A stretch of 64,000 nt of DNA from Branchiostoma floridae (lineage: Eukaryota > Chordata > Leptocardii > Amphioxiformes > Branchiostomatidae): positions 18,936,585 through 19,000,584 of the forward strand of contig NC_049981.1 in assembly GCF_000003815.2 (NCBI RefSeq), given 5' to 3'. Shown here piece after piece: positions 1-10,088 of this stretch (the first letter of the stretch is position 1; the number at the start of each line of letters is the position of its first letter). The notes below the pieces were generated by a model. It was given only the letters and a program-made list of their open reading frames with translations. It did no database searches and had not been told where the DNA came from. The position numbers and the translations under genes are program-made.

Positions 1-990
1 GCGATGCAAACAACCCCGTATGGAAATATGTCGATGACATGAACTTACTTGAGACAAGAACACTACGACAGCACTCCACCCTTCAGGATGACCTTGACGA
101 CTTGTTTCTATGGACACAAAGAAACTACATGCTCCTGAATGGTGGCAAATGCCTGAGTATGCACGTGACTTTCGCCAGGAATCCGTCCCTACCACCCCCT
201 CTCCAAATCAACGGTACAGAACTGGCTGTAGTCCCAAGCCTCAAAGTGCTCGGTCTTCACATACAGAGTGACCTCCACTGGGACAAACAGGTCAACAACA
301 TGGCAGCGAAAGTAGGAAGAAAACTCTACCTTCTGAAACGGCTGAAGAAGTTCAATCTGCCTCAATGTGACTTAGTATCGATCTATATTGGCTACATCAG
401 ACCAATATTAGAGTATGCCGTTCCTGTCTGGCACCCTGGCCTGACCAAGCGCCAGTCTGATCAACTTGAACAGCTCCAGAAAAGGGCGTGTCGCACCATC
501 ATGGGCAGAGACTACCCCGGGTATTCGCTTGCGCTGGAGCAGCTTGGACTGTGCTCACTTGCCACGAGACGGGAACAGTTGTGTCTTAAGTTTGCCAGTT
601 CGCTCATGGACTCTGACTTTAGAGACTGGCTACCACCCCTAAGAGGTCACATCACTGGCAGAGCAACTCGCAACAGTCACAAACTGAACTGTCCTAGAGC
701 AAAAACGAACCGGTACCTGAACTCTACCATACCGTACCTGACCCGACTAATGAATAAGAATGGACTGTGATCGGCTCTATTCCTCATGTCAATATGTTAG
801 TTATTTTATTGATCGTCTGCCCTTATCATTTTAAGTGCAAACGTTAAGCATTGTTGTTAGTATCGCTAAGTCATATGTGATGTGCGCCTGTCAAATCAGA
901 GGTTTTTAAACATTGTAAATTGGTTTTAAATTCAGTGGCAACACTGCGATACCCAATAAAGTCATCTTGTATCTTGTATCTTGTATCTTG
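1..990 (+). mobile_element. 3' half of a non-LTR (LINE) retrotransposon, CR1/L2-like
   Basis: The element enters from the left edge and ends in a tail of TTGTATC units at about 964-990, directly after an AATAAA at 955-960. Short tandem 3' repeats in place of a long poly(A) are typical of CR1/L2-type LINEs. The coding part is the reverse transcriptase C-terminal half (listed separately), followed by about 190 bases of A/T-rich 3' UTR. The clade assignment is inferred from the protein style and the tail; no search was run. The 5' part and any left target-site duplication lie outside the window. Confidence 0.85.
3..770 (+). CDS. LINE reverse transcriptase, C-terminal part (5' end outside window)
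   Basis: The frame is open from base 3 and stops at 768-770, giving about 255 residues. It begins inside the RT palm domain: 'WKYVDDMNLLE' at 21-53 carries the catalytic YVDD (27-38). Downstream come 'KCLSMHVTF' and 'LKVLGLHIQSDLHWDKQV' (the 'K-LG--I---L-W--H/Q' thumb signature of LINE RTs) and 'GYIRPILEYAVPVWHPGLT' (the 'RP-LEYA-PVW' signature). No frameshift is seen in the visible part, so this is either a young copy or was recently active. The upstream ATG at 39 is internal and not a real start. It encodes replication machinery for a selfish element and has no apparent link to the neighbouring genes. Confidence 0.88.
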   Translation, partial: DANNPVWKYVDDMNLLETRTLRQHSTLQDDLDDLFLWTQRNYMLLNGGKCLSMHVTFARNPSLPPPLQINGTELAVVPSLKVLGLHIQSDLHWDKQVNNMAAKVGRKLYLLKRLKKFNLPQCDLVSIYIGYIRPILEYAVPVWHPGLTKRQSDQLEQLQKRACRTIMGRDYPGYSLALEQLGLCSLATRREQLCLKFASSLMDSDFRDWLPPLRGHITGRATRNSHKLNCPRAKTNRYLNSTIPYLTRLMNKNGL

Positions 991-1202
991 ACTGTTGACA
1001 GAGTTGTTGCTGATGGTGGACAGCAGCAGTCATCAATATCATGTACTGTAATATCTTATACCATAACTTATAGATTGTCTTGGAAATTCATCCTTATTCT
1101 CTCTCCAGTTGGACAAGTCCCCTTTTTACTTGGATATTGTGTTGATATTATGAATGTTTGAATATGAACAGAGCTGTTGCTGATGGTGGACAGCCTTGGC
1201 AG
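991..1202. other. Short non-coding stretch between retroelement and first recognisable exon
   Basis: Presumably intron of the FN3-bromodomain gene. It holds one of two near-identical copies of a 26-bp sequence (about 998-1023 and 1168-1193, core 'tgttgctgatggtggacagc'). The second copy abuts the FN3 exon. No coding frame is supported. Confidence 0.5.
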
Positions 1203-1375
1203 CTGTAGTGACCAGCCTCCCCCACCTGCCCCGCAGCTGCTGATGCACACACAGGGTGCACAGGTGCTCCTGAGGTGGAGGTGGCTATCAGCTGGCGCAG
1301 CTGGTGCTAGCAGGTGTGAGTTTGAGCTGCAGTGTGCCATCTTACCCATCATGGTGTCCAGGGTACATAATCAAG
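1203..1375 (+). CDS. Exon: first half of FN3 domain
   Basis: Frame starting 1 mod 3 reads 'PPPPAPQLLMHTQGAQVLLR' then 'WRWLSAGAAGASRCEFELQC', which is the A-B-C strand pattern of an FN3 fold (Pro-rich entry, 'VLLRW', then a hydrophobic C strand). The donor is CAAG|GTGAGT at 1375/1376 and leaves phase 1. An in-frame TGA at 1165 limits how far left the exon can reach. The acceptor is uncertain: AGs at 1201-1202, 1207-1208, 1214-1215 or 1233 are all possible, or the copy of the 26-bp repeat at 1168-1193 could be included. The remaining FN3 strands are on later exons. Confidence 0.65.
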
Positions 1376-4300
1376 GTGAGTTATATTAGCTTGGTGGGAG
1401 GCCAGGAAGGATGTGTTAGTGTGTAAAAATCGGTAAAAGCTTGTACCATGAGGAGAATTGTAGAAGGGAAAATTACAACAGAAAAAGCAGATCAACATAA
1501 GGAATATGTTTAAATTGTTAACTAAAAAAAGTTGGTACCAACATTTTCACCAAAATCCCAAACTCTCACAATCCTTTCTCTTCTGTCACTTACAGGTTCA
1601 GAATAGATTTTTTTGCTTTGATGTTACTATGGTAATTATCCTTCAAATACTTAATATTGCAGTTTGAAACCACATACTGTTGACTAGATACAATATTAAA
1701 AAACAATGGATATAGGTCACTCCATTGATAAAGGTGTACTAGTGTTATGCATTTGGCACTGGATACAAACATATTCATTAGTCAGTGAATGTGTATTCAA
1801 AGTAATGCCAATGGTCTATTGTTAGGACACAAATCTGCCTCGGTGTCAACATCCAATCAAGCAGAGGTGAGGACTCCTGACCAGCAAACAGGGAAGGGTT
1901 CAAGCAAGACACCACAAGGTGATGTAACAATACAGTCAAGATGTACAGAAAGCATGAGTAGCTGCAGTGAACCAAGCAAAGAGGGCAGTATCACAGGCAG
2001 CAAGACTGCAGAAGAACCAGACACCTTACTGGAAAAGGGTAGTCAACCACCCTGTACACCACAAGGAAGTGTGGACACCCCAGATCCAGTATCTACGCCT
2101 GTTTGCAAAGGCACTATGGCCTTGCAGTTGCAGTCTACCCATCAGACGACACTCACTGATGTCATATCAGAAACCATTGAAACCTTCCTTGCTAAGAAAT
2201 CAGGACCTATCGAAACTGTGGACATTAGGCAACCAGAGAACGAAGGACCAACTCTGATGGGCAATGGCGCTCCTGAAGAGAAGGTAAAGAAACAACAGCA
2301 AAGTTCTGATGCTAAACAATCAGAGGTACCAGGGAAAATGGATGCAAGAACAGTTAATGAGGACACATCTGGAACCAGGGATGCAGACGAGTGTGAAATA
2401 ACTGTGGTGCTAGAGAAGGATGGAGACAAAGATGTCATTGCAGAGATGAAAGTGCCTGGCAGGAAAGGTGCCTTACCCTGTACCTGCAGTGACTTGTCAG
2501 CTATCAGTATTTGTCCAGCTCACTTCAAGCTGCACCTGAGTTCTGATGAGGCATCATCTAGGTCTTCAGACAGTCCTGTACAGGTATCCTGGGATCACAC
2601 TACAAAAACTGCACCAGGGTCTCTGTACAAAGAGCAGCTCATTGGCTCAGAAAACAGTTCCAATACCGGTAGTATTGGTAGCCTTGAAGAAAGAAAGGCA
2701 GTAGCAAACGAAACCCAGAAGCCAGAAGAGACTTCTCAGAGGAGAAACGGTGCTGAACAAGCTGATATTAATGCATCAACTAACAGCGTTGATGATGTAA
2801 TCCTGATGGAAACAACTCAGTCCAACATAAAGTGGCAGGTGTGTCCCCCAAGAAATGTCCCCCAGCCAGCAGAATCTGTCAAGATTGTGTTCACAGGAGA
2901 AGGCAATGGCTACAGTAACTACAGACTGGAGTGCAGTGATCCCTGCACAACCAACGAGAACTACAGTGAACCACGCAGCAGGGCAAGCCCATTTACTATA
3001 TTGGGATCAACAAGGGGCCAGAGCTCTCATACAAGGAGCTTATCTTCCAATAATGACATAATGGCAGTTGGAAAGCAACAAGGAGTTTCTCAGGCTCATA
3101 TGAAAGTGGCCAGGCAAACAGAAGGTCATGAGAATGTGAACACTACAGAAACAGCAAACAAGGACAACGATTGTGCCAAGCTGGGTGGTCAACAACAGAT
3201 GATATCTGGCAGACATGGAAGTTCATCAGTTCTCAATATTTTCCTTCCAGAAACTGGTAATGTTCTATGCAGGGACAAAAGTATGAATCAGCAACAGTAC
3301 CTGAGACTTGGTAGAGATGGAACAAAACTTCCTGATGTTGCCCTCCAAACAGCTACTGAAGCAAGTTGGGATGACTCTAGACCTACTGGTTCCAGTGGTA
3401 CAGATCAAAGTGGAGAGAAGACTCTAGCTGATGTTCCACAGCAGGTGAAGCCAGGCACACCTGCAGTTACAGGTTCTCCTGGTACATCCACTGGACCACA
3501 CAGTGAAGATACCAGACCAGAACAGACAAAGACCAGCAAACAGTCCCCACAAGTTCCCAATCGCGCGTTCCGCACAATCTACATTGGGCCAGCCTTCCAG
3601 CACTCTCTACTGCTGAGANNNNNNNNNNNNNNNNNNNNNNNNNNNNNNNNNNNNNNNNNNNNNNNNNNNNNNNNNNNNNNNNNNNNNNNNNNNNNNNNNN
3701 NNNNNNNNNNNNNNNNNNNNNNNNNNNNNNNNNNNNNNNNNNNNNNNNNNNNNNNNNNNNNNNNNNNNNNNNNNCGTACCAGATATTAGATAACTGAAAA
3801 TGAATGATAAACAAAGTTATGAGACACAAAAGGTATAGTCTATCTTTTTTGTTGTATGTCTTTTTTTAGTTTGATTTGACCTTGACTTTATTGGATCCAC
3901 AATTAGCTTGACATTTCTGTTAGCTATTCTTCCCTATACATGAAGTACATGTACATCATACAATCACATGACAGATAGGGAAACATATGCCTGTATGTTA
4001 AACTACTGTATGCCCTTCCCCATCAGGAGCTGTATATGTTTTCCGTGTGAGGGCCAGTAATGCAGGAGGCAGTGGACCATGGAGTAATGCTGTGCAACAT
4101 GTATATAGGGTAGCCAAACACCCGCGGCAAGTAAAGAAAGGTATGGAATTAGGTATATGAAGAAACTTTCCAGGTGCAAGGTATTGTCATTCAGTCATTT
4201 TATAATCCATATAAAATGTATATAAGATTGTCAGGATGTTCTATTTCTGTGTACTACAAGTGTATTTAAAATACAACTAAATACTATTCTATTCTATATC

Positions 4301-7300
4301 TCTTAGAATGTTGCTCTTTATCTAGGTCAAATGTCAAGAATCATAAATGTTGTACCATATTTTAAAATTTCATCATCATCATTTTCCCTCTCGTTCAATT
4401 TGCAGTGGTTGAAAGAGGTACACAGACTCCTAAGATGTCAGCACACCTCAAGTCCCCCAGAAAGTCTCCTGCTCAACAGAAGGGTAAGGGGAAACGGAAG
4501 ACCGTTCTCTTAGACACCTCTGCCCCCAAAACACCCAAGATGGACCTTCCAAAGCCTTCCATGCCCAGTGGGAAGGGTGGAGGGTTTCACAGCCGGATGC
4601 ATGAGAGACTGTTGGTAAGGGCAAACATACAAGGTGCTCCCAAGACAAAAAAGGGAAGACTAAGTGTGTCTGACAACAAAGCAGAGGATCCGCCAAAACC
4701 AAACAGCAATGCCAGACAGAAAGAACGCACTCCAAAGAAGAGGAAAGCAGACCAGGACAACTCTCTTCCTCCCAAACAGGTGAAAGGAGTGGAGAAACTG
4801 TCAGATCAGTGCCGGGAGGCCTGGCAAAGCCTTGCCAACTGTACTCCAGAGAAGAGCAAACCATTGCATGCAAAGGAAAATGAAACCAGGGAGACTACTG
4901 GGAAAGAGAAGACTCCCTCTCTACGGGTAGAATGTAGAGAAGGTTGGCAAAACATTGCCTACAGCACACCAGAAAATGGTAGATTGCAAAAGACACCCTC
5001 TCTGTCTGAGGAATGCCATAAACCTACCCACATCACCCCAGAAATGAGCAAACCATCATCTCTGAAGAAAGGGAGAGGTAACAGAGGTTCTGACAGGTTG
5101 AAAACTCCCCTGAAGGTGAGATGGTCCTTCCCTAAGACACACCAGTCAGGATCAGGAGACACCCTGACAGGAATCAGTACCTCAAATGGCTCCTGTGTGT
5201 CTAAAGAAGATGCCAGGTATGCCGTTACAGCAGTAACCAACCTGGTGGATGCACTGGTGTCCTGGCCCATTGATGTGGAGGTTGACAAGGATGTGGACGA
5301 GAAGAGCACTCCAAGAAGAACTCCCAAGTGTACCCCAGACAGACCCTCATCTAGTAAAAGACGGTAGGTGCAGTTGCTTGGGCAGATTTCCAAGCTTTCT
5401 GCAGAAAAAAATTCACATTATTAAGTCATCAAAAATTTGCATTGATGGAAAAAGATCCATCCTGATTAGAGCTGCATTGGCTTTGTGAGGGAGGTAAAGT
5501 AGGGGTCCCATGTTTGAGGAGGTGCCCCAAGCATGTTATGACAACCTCATTTCTCAGATGGGTACCTACTGGCTGTACTGCAAGGTGAATGATTTTGGAA
5601 GGTCAAAAGTATGGATGGAAAATGGAAAGAACTGTTATTAGCACGAGTATATATTGTACCTATCATTGGCTAAATGCTTGACACAATGTGTGTTTTACCC
5701 CCCTTAGGGTGGTGAAGTCTGCAATCTCTGATTGTTTTTTTTTTTTATATAGGAGAAGACAGTCAGATCCCAGCCCTTCACTGAAAGCTGCAGGAAGAAC
5801 TCCTCAGACCCCAGCTTCTCTGAGACAGAGACGGGCTCCGGACTATTTTGAGGTGAGAGCTACAACAAGCGTATAAATAATTATACTATTGAAGTAAGGT
5901 CACAGTACCAACATCGATCCAAAGGGTTTAGAATCACCAACCATGAACTTCAAAATTGTACACTCTCTTTACAGTTCCTCTTTTGCATATTTACAAGGGC
6001 TGTTTTGTTTTGAATTAAGATGATGATTATTTAATATCAGGGAGCAAAATATTGTATTCATGGTCTTTTATTTCATGTAGCAGTTCCTTAAGTATGTTCT
6101 ATACACCCATGCTTTCCTGTTGTAATTGTGATTTGAAGATAATAGAAAAGAAACAGGAAATGTCTTTTGCTGTTCAGTTTGTAGTATCTATTTCCTCAGT
6201 CTTTTGTATCAAATTTACAGTTAAAAGTGTATTTGGCACACACACTTAGTTGTAAGTTGTATTTTATAATGCTTGTTCTTACTATTAATATTACCCTTTC
6301 TGTCCAGGAATGTGAGTCCATAGTACGTGCTGTGTTTGACCACCCAGATGGCAAACTGTTCCAACTGCCTGTTAAAGTCAAGGAGGTCAGTGACACTCTT
6401 AATGTTGTATTCCACACATTTATCAGCAGGTAGTATGTATATATTGTATCTATCAATAGTGTGTGTGTGTATTTTAAGGTTTTTACACATATTAACATAC
6501 TATTTTTTTTAGATTGAGATTGTTTTATACTTGTGCTTCTCTAAAAATGAGTTCTGTACTTCCAGCGCTTGGTATTCAGGTGATAAATGGAAAGATCAGA
6601 GTCCTTTGTTTTGCCCTTGGTGCTGAATGGACAGTCCTTTGGTAGGAGGAATGGATAAACTTTTTAGTGGCTTTGAGGGGACAGTGTCTCCTTCCAGGGA
6701 AGAAATGAAATATGTCCTTTGGGCTGAAAGTGTTTTCTCTGACAATGCGACTCACCCTGGCCTTGGTACTGAATGGACACTCCCTTGCTGGGAAGAAAGT
6801 ATAAAACTGGTTTGTGGCATTGAGGGAACAGTACTTTTCAATGAAGTTATTAAACATGTCCTTGGTGCTGAAGCTGCTTTCTTTAACTATAAGAGATTTG
6901 CCCTGGCCTTGGTGCTGAAGTAGAGTGAGCAATCTGCTGAAGGGATAACATTTAAGTCCTTAGTCAACCGAATTCAACTTTTCCTGATTACGTTCAGCCT
7001 TAATACTATTATTCAATGACCATAGATATTTTTACAAAATAAACACCTTTGCTTATAGAATGTTTGCTTTTCTGCTGCTCAAAAGAATGTTTTTTTTGGG
7101 AGTTGAGGTACTAAGTTCCCAACGAGCTGCCTTGACATCATGAGTGGAAATGAACTTGATTAAGTGGCAACAGGAATCATGAACTAGAAATATGATTTGT
7201 AAGATTCGATGTGCAATAACATCAGAATGGTGTAACATTGTATTTTGTACAAACATCTTTGTTCATTGAATAATACATATCATGCTTGCTTGTAATTAGA

Positions 7301-10088
7301 AACTACCTACCGTATTTCAGTGTCATTTCTGGCATAAGAAGTTCGATGAAATAGACTAGTGTATGTCAGACTGCCCATACAATTCCTCTCAACACATCCT
7401 TGTTATACACTTCCTAGGTGCCTGACTACTATGACATAGTAAAGGACCCCATGGATCTAGACTGTATCAAGAAGCGCCTGCGAGAGCTGTACTACATAAT
7501 CATGCCTGACCAGTTCCTGGCAGACATGAAGAAAGTCTTCAGAAACTGCCATCTGTACAATAAAGTAAGTAGACCAAATACATTTTATTTGCTTGGACAG
7601 AACTGTTCATGTTTGTATAGGGGTGAACTAGATGTGACCAATATGAAGCTGAAACTCAATCTTTCACTGTACGTGGATACCGAACACTGGTATCGAATAG
7701 CACCTTGCTGTTGTCTAGTTTTAGTCTGAAGTTGAAAACATTAAAGCTCACCCTTTTGACCTTTGGTTTAACTTTAAAGTTCTGAATTTCTTGTAACGTT
7801 TGCCAAATGCATAAATTTTCAGCATTTCTTCATACTGCAATCACAGTTATCTTTCTCCACACTGTTTTATATCAGCCGGACTCCGAAGTCGGCCAGGCAG
7901 GTTTTCGTCTGGAGAGTTACTTCATCCAGATGCTCTGTCAGTACCTCCCAACTGTGTCCTACAAACCTGTCTATAAGCTTCCTCCAGCTGATGGACAGGA
8001 ATCACCTCCAACCAACAGTAGAGCAGTACATGGGGAACCTGATGAGTGTTGTCCTGAGGGAGGGCGTCAATCTATGGTTGAGCCAACTGTGGAGGAAAAG
8101 CATGATGTCTTCTGTGTTGCAAAGGAAACTGAGAGAAGCACACTATCTGCTGCTAACAATATGGTGTCCTACCATGAAGTCAAGACCTCAGGTTCCACTC
8201 AAGAGGAAGAATCTTTGCAGAAACCATTGGTAGAATCACATGGAAAGCAGGTCAGATCTGGACCAATGGAGGTCCAAGAGAACCCAGTTGCAGTGGAAGT
8301 TGTTGATGTGTCCCGGTATGCCAATGGTGGCACATTCCATGATCCAACTACTGCCCAGGGTATACCCACAACTGTCACCATGTCAGAGAGTGAAGAAGTA
8401 CCCTTGTCTGCACCAAACCAAGAGTCTCCTGAGAGGAACACTACCTCCATAAGAATAGGAGAGGCCGTACATACCAACACAGAAGGTGCTGAGCCAGAAG
8501 TATCACAGAGGGTGCATGAAGAAAAGGCAAGTGTTGATAGTACTAACACTAAGTCTCCTACAGAGTTTGCTGAATCTGTCAGGGAAAGAAATCCAATCTT
8601 GGATTCTAACAAAGACTCCAGTATCAGGAAAGAGAGTGGCAGCCCCAGGAACTCAACAGACAAGTCTGTAGCACAAGGCAAGAAACGCAGGGAGAGGAAA
8701 GATAAACCAAGTAAAGTTATGTCTGATGAAGAAATCGGTGCCCTAGAACCCTGGTGTTCTTACAGAGGGGAATTTTCTGTGATCAACAATCCGGTCAACG
8801 CAGTTATTGCTGAACAGGTCACAGATATTGCACCACATTGTGCCAATCTGCATCCATTCAGGTCCCTGTCCAGTCCCAGTCTCACCACAGTGGGTGATGA
8901 AGGAGATGCAGTGCTGAGTAGAAACAGACAGAGGAGTGTCAGTGCTGTTGATGCTGCTGAAGACATCCCTGTCAGACCCAGCAATCCCTCACTCCATCCG
9001 CAAATGGCTTTAACAACTCTGAGATCACCCAACAAGGAGACAGTCATTGCCAGTTGTCTATCATCCTCCCCACTTCAGATCACAGTGCCAAGGTCTAACC
9101 TACAGGGAGGTGATGCAACAGGGTCTCAGCCTCTAACAAGCCACAACACGGCCTGTGGCTTTGGGCAGGAGATGACTTCTGTGGATGTTGTGGGTGTCCT
9201 AATGTCTGAAAATTCCACAGTAGGAAGCCTTCAAGAACAGAGCAGGGTAGAAGGACACAAATCACCAAGAAGTCCATCAAGAGAAGCCATGGGCTCTGAC
9301 ATGAAGACTACAGTGGATTTGACACAGAAAGGTTCCAAAAATGTTCAGCCTGAAGAGTGTTCAACAAAGCCTAAAAGGTCACAAAAAGCCAGAAAGTCTT
9401 TTCCAAGACATGTGCCACAGGAGAAACAGGTCCATTCACATGCAAGGCGGGTTGTATCAGGTGATGAGCAGGAACCAATCACAGCACAGCCTTCCACATC
9501 AGCAGCCAAGTATGCTGGTACAACAGGAAAGGGTGCACCTCTATTTGCAGGAAAGGTTGGTTAAAACTAGTTTTATTCATTGTAATTACAGATGGAAACA
9601 TAATTTCTGTCTATGTGCTGGTTAACCCTGTACCAAATGTAGAGAGAATTGGTAGCCAAATGGCTCCTTCAGTGTGCTATGTAAAACTGTGCCGTAGTCT
9701 TCTTGTATCTACGTGTAAGAAGTACATTCTGGCTTTTAGATGCTCAACGGTTCATGGTTTGTTATACACTGTACATAGAATTGTAAAAGCACCAGTCCTC
9801 ATCCTTGCACATAGTGTCACATGTATATTCTATAGTGTGACATGAATGAAATGGGTTAATCATTGAATATATAACCTCCTCCTTATGCACTATGAAAGTG
9901 TTTGCAGTGAATATTGATGTTGATCTGTTTTTGTATCATAAACAACCAGAAATAATGTGTGGAGTGGGGTTGACATGCACTGTCATATGTCCATCCAGGG
10001 AAGAAAGAAGACTGCAAGGAAGTCCATCCGTATGAAGGTGACAGAAAACCCTCACCTCCTAGACCTGGTTCGAGACAGTCCCAACTGA
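1203..10088 (+). CDS. FN3-bromodomain protein gene (gene-level span; 5' end not determined)
   Basis: Nine exons on the plus strand fit together: 1203-1375, 1826-(gap), 4027-4140, 4406-5363, 5753-5852, 6308-6385, 7418-7564, 7876-9555 and 9999-10088. Every junction has AG/GT borders and compatible phase where it can be seen. The predicted product carries an FN3 domain, a basic Ser/Pro-rich region, a bromodomain and a long disordered tail. Bromodomains bind acetyl-lysine on histones and other nuclear proteins, so a chromatin-associated role is inferred. The bromodomain matches the TIF1 (TRIM24/33/66) style ('VPDYYDIVKDPMDL' and 'PDSEVGQAGFRLESYF'). However, no PHD finger or RING/B-box is visible, and FN3 plus bromodomain is not a TIF1 layout that I know. 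The start codon and promoter are not recognised and may lie left of the window. Confidence 0.75.
1376..1825. other. Intron of FN3-bromodomain gene
   Basis: Non-coding, A/T-rich, about 450 bases between a strong donor (GTGAGT) and the acceptor 'ctattgttag'. Nothing else is seen. Confidence 0.55.
1826..3618 (+). CDS. Large exon: disordered insert and third part of FN3 domain (runs into gap)
   Basis: The acceptor 'gttag|GACAC' at 1825/1826 takes phase 1 from the previous exon and opens a continuous frame to the N gap. About 600 residues are Ser/Thr/Gln/Glu-rich and look intrinsically disordered, with no recognised domain. Two Cys-containing stretches ('CTCSDLSAISICPAHFKLHL' around 2480-2535) do not form a zinc-finger pattern that I recognise. 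The last residues before the gap, 'FRTIYIGPAFQHSLLLR' at about 3567-3618, look like the C'-E strands of an FN3 domain. They would connect to 'GAVYVFRVRASNAGGSGPWS' on the next exon. The donor lies in the gap or at its edge. The large exon therefore seems to be an insertion inside a domain, not a separate region. Confidence 0.7.
3619..3774. other. Assembly gap (156 N)
   Basis: A run of N hides the donor of the large exon and the FN3 residues expected between the E-strand lead-in and 'GAVYVFRV'. Gap length may not equal true length. Confidence 0.99.
4027..4140 (+). CDS. Exon: C-terminal strands of FN3 domain
   Basis: The acceptor 'ccccatcag|GAGCTG' (4026/4027) and donor AAAG|GTATGG (4140/4141) frame 114 bases. 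The frame reads 'AVYVFRVRASNAGGSGPWS' then 'NAVQHVYRVAKHPRQVKK'. This is the diagnostic F-G hairpin of FN3 ('Y-FRV-A-N--G-GP-S'). Entry is after one base of a Gly codon and exit is phase 1, which matches the next exon. Confidence 0.88.
4406..5363 (+). CDS. Exon: basic, Ser/Pro-rich region with CREGWQ repeats
   Basis: The acceptor 'tttgcag|TGGTTG' (4405/4406) and donor GACG|GTAGGT (5363/5364) frame about 319 codons rich in Lys, Ser, Pro and Thr, with many 'TPK', 'SPRK' and 'KTP' sites. An internal degenerate repeat is visible: 'CREAWQSLANCTPEKSKP', then 'CREGWQNIAYSTPENGRL', then a weaker 'CHKPTHITPEMSKP'. No known fold is recognised. The composition suits a nuclear, DNA- or chromatin-tethered linker with proline-directed phosphorylation, but that is inference. 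Confidence 0.85.
5364..5752. other. Intron of FN3-bromodomain gene
   Basis: About 390 bases ending in a long T-tract and 'tatatag'. Nothing else is recognised. Confidence 0.75.
5753..5852 (+). CDS. Exon: short basic linker before bromodomain
   Basis: The acceptor follows a T14 polypyrimidine run ('ttttttatatag|GAGAAG'); the donor is TTTTGAG|GTGAGA. One hundred bases complete the split Arg codon and read 'RRQSDPSPSLKAAGRTPQTP' then 'ASLRQRRAPDYFE', ending in phase 0. The content is basic and Ser/Pro-rich. Confidence 0.8.
5853..6307. other. Intron of FN3-bromodomain gene
   Basis: A/T-rich, about 455 bases, no recognised element. Confidence 0.75.
6308..6385 (+). CDS. Exon: bromodomain helix Z and start of ZA loop
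   Basis: The acceptor 'tctgtccag|GAATG' and donor AAGGAG|GTCAGT frame exactly 26 codons in phase 0: 'ECESIVRAVFDHPDGKLFQL' then 'PVKVKE'. This matches the first helix and the 'F--PV' ZA-loop entry of bromodomains. It continues in frame into 7418-7564. Confidence 0.85.
6386..7417. other. Intron of FN3-bromodomain gene with 146-bp tandem repeat
   Basis: About 1.03 kb. It contains the 146-bp tandem repeat listed separately; the remainder is A/T-rich and unremarkable. Confidence 0.75.
6615..6920. repeat. Diverged tandem repeat, 146-bp period
   Basis: The phrase 'ccttggtgctgaatggaca' at 6615 recurs as 'ccttggtactgaatggaca' at 6761, and its start recurs at 6907, giving a constant 146-bp spacing. 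Matching blocks inside the units ('ggctttgaggggacagt' and 'ggcattgagggaacagt') support two full units and a partial third. The open frames across it on both strands are by-products of the repeat. Confidence 0.8.
7418..7564 (+). CDS. Exon: bromodomain ZA loop, helices A and B
   Basis: The acceptor 'ttcctag|GTGCC' and donor AATAAA|GTAAGT frame 49 codons in phase 0. It reads 'VPDYYDIVKDPMDLDCIKKR' (the bromodomain ZA-loop signature) then 'FLADMKKVFRNCHLYNK'. The Asn in 'LYNK' is the conserved residue that hydrogen-bonds acetyl-lysine in the family, and both ZA-loop tyrosines are present. These features suggest a functional acetyl-lysine reader. Confidence 0.93.
7876..9555 (+). CDS. Large exon: bromodomain helix C and disordered tail
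   Basis: The acceptor 'tatatcag|CCGGAC' and donor GCAGGAAAG|GTTGGT frame 560 codons, phase 0 at both ends. The start, 'PDSEVGQAGFRLESYFIQML', is bromodomain BC loop plus helix C and closely follows the TIF1-family pattern. The next 530 residues are Ser/Thr/Glu-rich and look disordered. A basic patch 'KKRRERKDKPSK' near 8679-8715 and a Lys/Arg-rich stretch 'TKPKRSQKARKSFPRH' near 9364-9411 could serve as nuclear-localisation or DNA-contact segments. An open frame extends left to 7807, but the splice acceptor and bromodomain continuity set the true start at 7876. Confidence 0.9.
9556..9998. other. Last intron of FN3-bromodomain gene
   Basis: About 440 bases. If it were retained, translation would stop at 9562-9564 shortly after the donor. 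Nothing else is seen. Confidence 0.7.
9999..10088 (+). CDS. Terminal coding exon of FN3-bromodomain gene
   Basis: The acceptor 'catccag|GGAAGA' continues in phase 0 from 9555 and reads 'GRKKTARKSIRMKVTENPHL' then 'LDLVRDSPN', stopping at TGA 10086-10088. The basic start extends the Lys/Arg-rich tail. The short ORF is supported only by splice phase and composition, so confidence is moderate. Confidence 0.65.
   Translation, partial: GRKKTARKSIRMKVTENPHLLDLVRDSPN

Noticed and set aside
6576-6932. Open frames on both strands at the 146-bp repeat
   Set aside because: Explained by the tandem repeat in an intron; no family similarity.
7807-7875. Extension of the bromodomain tail ORF left to 7807
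   Set aside because: Lies before a clear acceptor; the bromodomain reads continuously from 7564 to 7876 when spliced.
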